A DNA stretch of 64,000 nt from Solen grandis (taxonomy: Eukaryota > Mollusca > Bivalvia > Adapedonta > Solenidae), in the NCBI GenBank assembly GCA_021229015.1, contig CM037789.1, forward strand, positions 34,627,477-34,691,476. The letters run 5' to 3'. How positions within the stretch are numbered: position 1 is the stretch's first letter; each line of letters starts with the position of its first letter. The translations under genes and the position numbers were made by a program. Below, in pieces: positions 55,011 through 64,000 of this stretch. The notes beneath the pieces are model-generated. The model saw nothing but the letters and a program-made list of their open reading frames with translations, had not been told where the DNA came from and did no database searches.

Positions 55011-57870
55011 AATTCTTTTAAAATTCTAGCGTATCAAAAAGCAATTAAAATTAGATTACTCAAATATCCAAAATATTAAAGCGTACTGGCATGCAACATT
55101 TTGAAACCGAGTGATGTTTACAAATACTCAAATATGTTTGACTGGTTACTTGCGAATCCGCAAAATAGTCTTCAAACGATTTCCGGTAATTTCCTACTTT
55201 GGGTTCCATTCAAGTAAAACATAAATCCAGTCTGTCTTATTTGTTCATCTGACGCTTTTCTATTTGTTTGCTCTTTTCTATTTGTTTGCTTCAAATATGG
55301 TTACATAAGGCAGGAAGAAACGGGTAAACGTTTAAAAACAACACTGAGTAGATACCTAGCACTGCAAACCAAACATCAGGCATTTGTGTCACAATAATTG
55401 ACGATCTGGAAGTTGAGATAGAGTTGATAGCATCCAATTCCATGTTAACCAGTAAATAATTTGTTTTAATTCAATATTTAAAAGTGCTAAATCTTTGGAT
55501 CAGGAAGATCAAATATGATTGAATGTTTTTGTTTTATTTAATTGTTGAGGAGCTAATGATAAATCCTGCATATGATAATTGTTAGATTGACATTGTTGCA
55601 TACAAGAACAGCAGGCATATATACCAGTAAGAACATGTACTGTTATTTCAATTCCAAAATTAAGTCGATGAAAAAAAAGCAATTGACTTAATTTTGATGG
55701 AGTAACCATATTTTCATTACTCAATTAAAATTGTGAAAACCCAATTCCTTGAAAAATTGATGAGTAAATACCCAATTGACCTCAAACCTTATCTGTAGCC
55801 CTGTTCTGATAAATATCTATGCCAAGTATCAGGTGAAATGGCTGAAAGTACCGGACAAGATTTTGCTTAAATACCGCATGACCGACTGATCAACCAACCG
55901 ACTGACCAACCAACCCACCAACAGGGTGATTCTCTTCCATTTGTGCTGGTATACAGGGGTTTTCATTTCAAAACAAAAATAAATCAATAAAAACCTAGTA
56001 TCATATTAATTAATATAAAATCTTAGGGTTTTTAGAACAGGGTTGCTTGCAAAACTGTTCTAAGGAAGCACACATTTTGGATTTGACAACAGTTTGGGGC
56101 TATATTAAGATTTATAGATTTCCCTCTTTTTTACTATACACAGAGAAAAAAGTCCAAAATTTATTTTCTCTCTTAACACTTTATGGTGACAATTTTCATG
56201 TTTATTTCAGACTCAGAACGATTGCGATTAAAACTAAATAAAAATGTATTGAAAATAGATGCTGGAGATATTGTATTTAATAAACTGTAATGAAAACAGA
56301 TAATAATTATGCAGAAGGCAAATTCCCAATTCATGCTTAGATATTTCGAAACATAACAGGCTGGAAATTCCAGCAATAGCCGACAATATATAAATTGAAG
56401 GTTTGAGTCCCAGTCTTTTTTTTTTTCCTTTTGTTTTTTTACAGCTAATTGTTGTTGTTTTTTAATTTCTTTTGCAATATTAAGCATACATATTTTTGCC
56501 ATAATGAAATCAGTAATTCAAGTACATGTGTGCGTAAATATATAAAACACTAAGTTACATGTAAATCAGATCTCTCTCGAGGACACACACTTTAAAAATT
56601 AAAATTATGTGCGTCTCCTCGGACGCATGAATATTTCATACATTGAAACTCAAATTATCATGGTTAATGATTTGTCTTAACCGTTTACTCAGTTCAACTT
56701 CATAATGGTTTCATAATGGGTTTTCCCCATGCGCTTGCGACTAGCCTGTTGAATATGTGCAACAAGCTTTTATTTGCCAACATATAATAATCCCTACTGG
56801 GACCTATGTTTACATGCACTGAAATACACACGCGTGTGTATATATTCTCCAAGTACATGATTGAAATCCTTTGCTATTATATAATCTTAACGGAGCAGTA
56901 TTTCAATAGAGATTTGACTGTTTCGTTACATTTTGGAGTAAACTTAGTTCATGTAAATTTTAACACCAATGAACTAGCAGTATAATTGGACATTTGTTAA
57001 GTAAAGATGACCTGTCAGTTGATGGTTGTCGCATTACGACAGAATAATTATGTTCAAAATCAAAACCTACAAGATGTAAAAAAGAAAGACCAATGCTGTT
57101 TTGGGTTAAACATTATTTCAAATTGCCTACACATACCATCTTTTCTACATCTGTTCAGCATTCTTGTCCTATTTTTTGATAAACAAAAATAAACAAATTT
57201 AAAAAAGAATTTTACCATATAAGAATATATAAGAAAAAATGAATTCAGGTTTTGAAAAAGACAATAATGTAATGCCCAAGCATTACTAATTTTTCTTACC
57301 TTTGTATTTGTCTTTGGGTTGGATCAATTTGTATCTGCTATTTGCAGCGTCTTTGACAAATCACATAAATTTTGACAGTTGACTGACTTGTCTGCCAGCA
57401 AACTAGCCAAATTAATGCATTACGCCAGGAATATTCTCTTCACCTCCGTGTCACATTTGCAATCTGTCTCGATGTAAACATGCCATGTACTGATGTAGGC
57501 TACAGTAATCCATTTGTAATGTCTGTATTTAGATTTTCAGTGTGATTTAGATGTCATTTCCAGCTTGATTCACTTTTACAAGTTATAATTAAGGTTTATG
57601 CCAAGTAAATCCGTTTGATTATTGGTAGAACATAGTATTTTTAAAAGTTTTAATCTGCAAACCCCCTTTTACACGAGGGCGACCATTTTGTTTACATCTT
57701 GGTTAGCTCTGACTGGGTATATATATTGATAAAAAATTAAACCTTAAATTTTTTTTTAAAATATGATATTAGTAAAAAGTTTATTTTGCAATTTATATGA
57801 CTAATACATATCTGTGAACTTATATTTTCCGAAAATGCATTAAAAATTTTTCAATATTCTAGGGTTTAAA
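55011..57870. other. No supported gene or repeat family
   Basis: Ordinary AT-rich single-copy-looking sequence. Frames of 60-109 codons (for example 56173-56502 minus) lack motifs. A remnant of the preceding repeat sits at 55790-55930. Confidence 0.4.
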
Positions 57871-58450
57871 TTCCTATTTTTCCTACTTAAATCAATTTTA
57901 AAAAACCAAAGTAATCGTCTTAAAATTGTCTACATCTCACTCGCTTAATGTGAGCCCTTATTTCGAAGAGTTTTAAGATATTAGCCGTAAAAACACGGCA
58001 GAATCGCTGAAATTCTACATGTTTAAATTCTTATTTTGGATGTAACTTCCTTATACTTTGATCAATTTCAAAACTTAAGGTACCAAAATAATCGTCTGAA
58101 AATTCTCTACATTTCACACGCTTTATGTTTAGGAATATTTTTAATACTTTTTGAGATACAAGCTTTTAAACCTCCTGAAGAATGAAAAAATCACCAAAGC
58201 TATATGCACGAATTTCGTTTTTTTCCCATAACTCCATAAATCTTTGGCCAATCATTAAACTTTAAGTATCAAAAGAACGGTCAAACATTGCTCTACAAAT
58301 GATATTCATCATCATATTTTCAAAAATCAAAGTTTTTCGAGATATAAACTGTTAAACACAATGGGGGTTACCAAATATTCATTTTTCCGCCATAACTCAA
58401 CCGATTCAACCCCGATCATCAAAAACTAAATATCTTCTGAAAGATCTTTC
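57871..58450 (+). repeat. Degenerate ~180-bp tandem repeat
   Basis: Related words (TTTAAATTC, ATCAATTT, AATAATCGTCTGAAAATT/AGTAATCGTCTTAAAATT, TACATCTCAC) recur near 57870, 58030 and, more weakly, 58210 and 58380. Confidence 0.5.
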
Positions 58451-61400
58451 CAAGCACTACAAATTATACACGTAGTGTCTCGATAGAATATTTACCGTTT
58501 TCGAGATATTTAAGGCCGAAGAAAAAGCCGATAATTGATATATGACCTTGACCTTTGGGATTTTCCGGAAACGGAAGTGACATGGCTCCATAGAATCTAA
58601 TACTGCATCTTCAGACAAAATTTCAAGCAAATCATACAAAAAATAAAGCCTACAGGGCTTAAAAACCGTTAAGTTTTTATACGAAAGTTTTATTAGCATT
58701 ATGACGTCAAGTGACGTCATATGGCGTTCATCTTTTCAGAATATAAAGAAGACTTACAGACTTATATTCAGTCAAAATATCAGCTTTCTAGCTCTTCTGG
58801 AAGCGATTTTATACGCATTTGAAATTTGACGTCATTAGTTCGAATCTTGGATTCGTCATAAAACATTTGCCTTTTCGAATTTGGAAAAACGGACACCGGG
58901 ATGCACAACTAGAGCCTAACATACACATTCTGTGCAATTTTGATGAAAATCGGTTCAGAAATAATGGCTGTAGATCGCGTACAAACGTTTTCACCCGACG
59001 TCAAATCTGACGTCATATGACGTCATATGAATATAAAATTCATTGCATCCGAAAGCTCATGGTTTGAAATATACGCCATAAAATTTTCATTGTTCTGAGT
59101 CAATGGCAACACCTCGAAATTAACACAAATATAAGAGGAAGAAAAAAGAATAATAAGAAGAAGAAGAACTAGATTTCATTCGTTGATACGAATGATAGGA
59201 CTTTCTGCTACATTTGTCAAATACTTAAAAGCAAAAACAGTAAGAGGATATGAAATTGCATCCTTTAACTTGCTTTTGTATGGCCATAACTTAAATGAAC
59301 TTTGAAAAATAAACCGTTTAACTTGGAGGAAATTGCAAAAGTAACTGAAAATCATTTTTTTATATCGATTTATTTAACTTGGACTATTTTTATAATCTAT
59401 GTTACAAATCAAATTTATTTAAAACGCTTACAATTCGAATTCCATCCTGTAATGATGGCTGTAGACCGCGTACAAGAGTGTGTAGATAACGTCAAGTTTG
59501 ATGTCACATGACATCATAGGCATAAGAAAATCAATGAAATGAAATATTAAGTATCTTAAATATATCAAGTAATTTTTTCATGCTCCTTGCAACTTTGCAA
59601 TATATAGAAATTAACGCGTAGATATATTAACATTCTTTTTGACATTATGACGTCAAATAACGTTAATCTTCACAGAATATAAATAAGTCTTAAAGACTAA
59701 TATTCAGTCCAAATATCAACTTTCTAAATCATCTCGAAGCGATTTTATATGTTTTTGAAATTTGACGTCAATGTTTCGAAACTTGGATTCGCCATACAAC
59801 CATTGCCTTTTCGTCTTTTCGAATTTGTAAAACAGGACCCGGGATACACAACTAGAGCGTTACATATACATTCTTTGAAATTTGCTGAAAATCGGTCCAA
59901 AAATAATGGCTGTACACCGCGTAAAACCTTTTTGTCCTGACGTCAAATCTGATGTGATATAACGTCAAATTAATATGAATTACATTGCATTTTAAAGCAT
60001 TTCTAAAGTATATACCATAAGATTCATGGTCCTGGGAAGTTAACAACATATTAAATTTACGCGTATATATCAGAAATAATTTTTGACCTTATGACGTCAT
60101 ATGACGTCAAATGACGTTCATCTTCAGAGAATGTAAAGCACTCTTGGAGACTTATTTACTTTCCAAATATTAGATTTCTAACTCATCTGGAAACGATTTT
60201 ATACGTATTTAAAATTTGACGCCAATGGTTCGAATATTGGATCCGCCATAAAACCTTTGCATTTTTGAATTTGGAAGAACGGACACCGGGATGCTCAACT
60301 ATAACCTAATATACACTTTCTGTGAAATTTTTATGAAAATCGGTTCATAAACAATGGCTGTAGACCGCGTACAAACTTTTGTAGCATCTGGCAAGTGTAA
60401 CGTCATATGACGTCATAGGCATATGAAAACTGTAGAATTAAAAATATCAACATTTGAAGCAAAATGTCATATAATTTCCATTCCCATGGACCATTTTAAC
60501 ATATAGAAATTTTCTTGTAAATATTAGAAATAGATTTTCATGTATTGACGTCATCTGACGTCACATGACGTTCATTTTCACAAAATCGTTCAGTCATCCA
60601 TAATCCTACACAATGTTCAAATATCAATATTCTATCTCATATGGGACCGATTTTATAAGCATTTGAAAATTAACGACCTCGGTTCGAATCTTGGATTCTC
60701 CATAGAACCATGGTCTTTTAGAATTTTGAAAAAACGGAAAGCGGGATGCACAACTAGATCTTAAAATACACATTCTGTGAAAATTTGATGAACATCGGTT
60801 TATATGTAATGGCTGTAGACCGCGTACAAACTTTTGTAGAATATTAAAGTGTGACGTCATATGACGTCATATGCTTATAAAAAAATAATCTTGTTAATGT
60901 TAGTAATATATTTTCATATAATGACGTCAAGTGACGTCATATGATGCAAATTTTCAAAATATTTTTCAGACTCCGAGAGACCTATATACTGACCAAATAT
61001 CAACTTTCTATCTCAAAAAGGACTGATTTTATAAGCATTTGAAAATTAACGACCTCGGTTCGAATCTTGGATTCTCCATAGAACCATGGTCTTTTAGAAT
61101 TTTGAAAAACGGAAAGCGGGATGCACAACTAGATCTTAAAATACACATTCTGTGAAAATTTGATGAACATCGGTTTATATGTAATGGCTGTAGACCGCGT
61201 ACAAACTTTTGTAGAATATGTAAAGTGTGACGTCATATGACGTCATATGCTTATAAAAAATATTGAAATAGAAATTATATCGTGTGAAACATATGTCATT
61301 AAATTTTTATTGCTCTTCGACCATTTCAACATATAGAAATAATCTTGTTAATGTTAGTAATATATTTTCATATAATGACGTCAAGTGACGTCATATGATG

Positions 61401-62100
61401 CAAATTTTCAAAATATTTTTCAGACTCCGAGAGACCTATATACTGACCAAATATCAACTTTCTATCTCAAAAAGGACTGATTTTATAAGCATTTGAAAAT
61501 TTACGACCTTGGTTCGAATCTTGGTTTCGCTATAGAACCTTGGCAATTTCGAATTTTAGAAAAATCGATATATACTATAATTTAATATTAGAAATACATT
61601 ATCATATAATGACGTCACGTGACGTCATATGACATTTATTTTCACAAAATGTTTAAAACTTCTAGAGACCTATATACTGATAAAATATCAACTTTCTATC
61701 TTAAATAGGACAGAATTTATAAGCATTTAAAAATTTACGACCTTGGTTCGAATCTTGGATTCGCTATAGAACCATGGACTTTTCGAATTTTGAAAGACGG
61801 ACTCCGGCAGCACAACTAGAACTTAATATACACATTCTGTGAAAATTTGATGAAAATCGGTTCACAAACAATGGCTGTAGACTGCGTACAAACTTTTGTA
61901 GCATATTTCAAATGTGACGTCATATGACGTCATAGGCATATGAAAATCATAGAAATCAAAATTTCCTCACGTGACTAATAAGTCATAAAAATTTCATCGT
62001 CCTAGGAGTATTGCAACATAGAAAAATAAGCGTTTAGTTAGGAAGAAAAAAAGAATAACTAGATGTCATTCGTGAAAACGAATGATAGGACTTTCTGCAA
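58451..62100 (-). repeat. Family 2 array, first subfamily, about eight units
   Basis: Units of ~370-460 bp carry GGTTCGAATCTTGGATTC, CATAGAACCA, CGGACACCGGGATGC, TTCTGTGAAA, ATCGGTT and ATGGCTGTAGACCGCGTACA, then TGACGTCA pairs. CTAG stem-loops at 59169 and 62059 close two blocks. A near-identical stretch of ~150 bp is repeated at 60886 and 61341. Confidence 0.85.
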
Positions 62101-63960
62101 GCTGTGTTAATGCAAAAAGCAGGAGATAGAAGTTTCATGTAATGACTCACCTCTGGTAGTATTTCATGTTCATGCTGAACAACTGACATTATATTCCGAA
62201 ATCAGTGCAAATGATAAGAACTAAGTATTAGTCTGTGACGTAACATGATGTCATATGACGTAAGGACATGACTGCAAACTTGATTTCTAGTTTAAAGGTC
62301 CTATGTTCGAATCTTACTTCAGCCAAAATACTTCGGTTTTTAGGAATTAAGGTTAGCTGACAAAATATTCACACCTTAGTTGCAAAATGTACCATCTGTA
62401 AAAATTTGAAGAAAATCTTATCATAAATGGCGGCTGTAGAGCGCGAACACCATTTTTCACTATTTTCAGCTGAAAATACTGTTGCTCAAAAGCGCATACT
62501 TTACTGCAATAACTCTGAAATTTTCATTATTTTGAACAACTGGCATCATGTCGAAATCATTGCCTCAAATTAAAATTAAGTGGTATGCTTATGACGTCCT
62601 ATGACGTCACGATTCAAAATATTTGTAGAAATGCTGCAGAACTGCAAACTGTGTAAGTTTCAACTTTCTATCTCATCCTGAAGTTCTTTAATCCTAAAAT
62701 GAAATTTTCGGTCCTATGTTCGAGTCTTTTTTCAGCAACAGAACTTCGGAATTTCGGTTAGCTGACAGGATATAAACACCTTAGTTTCAAGATGTACAAT
62801 CTGTAAAAATTTGAAGAAAATCCGATCATAAATGGCGGCTGTAGAGCGTTTACACCATTTTTCACTATTTTTAGCTCAGACGTCACATGACGTCATAGGG
62901 TTCTGAAGATGCTTTTGTTCAAAAGCGCATACTTTGTTGTCATAACTCTGAAATTTTCATTATTCTGAACAACTGGCATCATGTCGAAATCATTGCCCTA
63001 ATATAAAAAATAAGAAGTATGCTTATGACGTCATATGACGTCATATGACGTCACGACTCAAAATATATGTAGATATTCTGTCGCACTACAAACTGTGTAA
63101 GTTTCAACTTTCTGTCTCATTCTGAAGCTCTTTAATCCTAAAATGAAATTTTCGGTCCTATGTTCGAATCTTATTTCAGCCACAGAACTTCGGTCTTTCG
63201 GAATTTCGATTACCTGACAGGATATGCACACCTTAGTTTCAAGATGTACCATCTGTGAAAATTTGAAGAAAATCTGACCATAAATGACGGCTGTAGAGCG
63301 CAAACACCATTTTTCACTATTTTTAGCTGTGACGTCATGTGACGTCATAGGGTGCTGAAGATGCTTTTGTTCAAAAGCGCATACGTTAGTTTCATAACTC
63401 TGAAATTTTCATTATTCTGAACTACTGGCATCATGTCGAAATCATTGCCCTAATATGAAAATTAAGAAGTATGCTTATGACGTCACATGACGTCATATGA
63501 CGTTCCGACTCCAAAAATTTGTATAAATTTTGCAGAACTGCAAACTGTGTAAGTTTCAACTTTCTATCTCATCCTGAAGCTCTTTAATCCTAAAATGAAA
63601 TTTTCGGTCCTATGTTCGAATCTTATTTCAGCCACCGAACTTCGGTCTTTCGGAATTTTGGTTAGCTGTCAGGATATGCACACCTTAGTTTCAAGATGTA
63701 CCATCTGTGAAAATTTGAAGAAAATCCGACCATAAATGACGGCTGTAGAGCGCGAACACCATTTTTCACTATTTTTAGCTGTGACGTCATGTGACGTCAT
63801 AGGGTGCTGAAGATGCTTTTGTTCAAAAGCGCATACTTTACTTTCATAACTCTGAAATTTTCATTATTCTGAACAACTGGCATCATGTCAAAATCATTGC
63901 CCTAAAATGAAAATTAAGAAGTTTGCTTATGACGTCACATGACGTCATATGACGTTCTGA
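58701..63960. promoter_or_regulatory. Dense array of CRE palindromes (TGACGTCA)
   Basis: About 38 perfect TGACGTCA sites by hand count in 5.3 kb, many as TGACGTCA-NN-TGACGTCA with 10-bp centre spacing. More occur at 38155-38475 and 51480-52740. TGACGTCA is the full consensus for CREB/ATF bZIP proteins. Binding in the host is untested. Confidence 0.5.
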
Positions 63961-64000
63961 CTGAAAAATTGTAGAAATTCTGCAGAACTGCAAACTGTGT
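62101..64000 (-). repeat. Family 2 array, third subfamily, ~450-bp units to the window edge
   Basis: Units start near 62140, 62590, 63025, 63478 and 63930. They share TTCGGTCCTATGTTCGA, ACTTCGGTCTTTCGGAA, CACACCTTAGTTTCAAGATG, GGCTGTAGAGCGCGAACACC, TTTTTCACTATTTTTAGCT and TTGTTCAAAAGCGCATAC, each with TGACGTCA at two places. Confidence 0.85.

Larger units (their letters stand above)
38607..62085 (-). other. Family 2 3' termini: stem-loop, AAAT/ACTT/ACAT, CTAG
   Basis: On the minus strand, CAGAAAGTCCTAT is followed by a stem-loop, four bases and CTAG, then T-rich (ATT)n and (TTC)n sequence. Copies have CTAG at 38607, 52871, 59169 and 62059, with stems such as CATTCG/CGAATG and CGTTT/AAACG. 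A relative with stem CGTTTGT/ACAAACG has CTAG at 49864. Stem sequences differ, but complementarity and the CTAG distance are kept. Confidence 0.5.

Noticed and set aside
58809..63348. Several 60-96 codon frames in family 2 repeats
   Set aside because: They recur with the repeat unit, change frame between units and have no protein signature.

Overview
The window looks like repeat-rich, gene-poor nuclear DNA from a marine mollusc, most likely a bivalve. That placement is inferred from the repeats: SINEs with a Meta-like central domain, the 'gggccatgatgg...ctcacctg' element, the 'ggggcaataactccgtaat' element, and dense short-unit arrays. No bacterial operon, CRISPR array, rRNA or free-standing tRNA gene was seen. 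There is one 100-N gap (37894-37993).

Left part (1-26 kb). An array of ~92-bp satellite monomers (about 1128-1339 and 15797-17420) is split by a decayed Polinton/Maverick of ~14.5 kb. Its inverted repeats can be aligned at both ends. It retains a recognisable integrase C-terminus (minus strand), a protein-primed type B DNA polymerase in pieces (plus strand) and a packaging-type ATPase with Walker A and Walker B (minus strand). To its right are two tRNA-derived SINE families and four small minus-strand exons (23757 down to 20052). These have consensus splice sites and compatible phases, and look like a cysteine-bearing extracellular protein of the VWDE/EGF type. From ~2.7 to ~24.5 kb the sequence carries a 'smeared' signature, with bases replaced by their neighbours into homopolymers. 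It is visible when the satellite, the TIRs and the SINE are compared with clean copies, so much of the apparent decay may be a consensus artefact.

Middle part (26-38 kb). A 106-bp palindrome and a small duplication precede a ~10.5-kb array of one repeat family. Its units start with a GGTTTTCGC/GCGAAAACC hairpin and end with a stem-loop followed by CTAG. Each ~830-bp sub-unit carries a CTCF-core-like motif and a TCAAGGTCA nuclear-receptor half-site.

Right part (38-64 kb). A full-length Ty3/gypsy LTR retrotransposon lies on the minus strand (39172-49802) with near-identical LTRs, a polypurine tract, gag, zinc knuckles, protease, RT-RNase H and integrase. It is broken by four frameshifts and two in-frame TGA codons. 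It is flanked by a second repeat family, again ending in stem-loop plus CTAG, which is packed with TGACGTCA (CRE) palindromes, often two per helical turn. About 38 of these lie in the last 5.3 kb. The remaining stretches (about 55-57.9 kb, parts of 17-25 kb, 49.9-51.5 kb) show no gene I can support.
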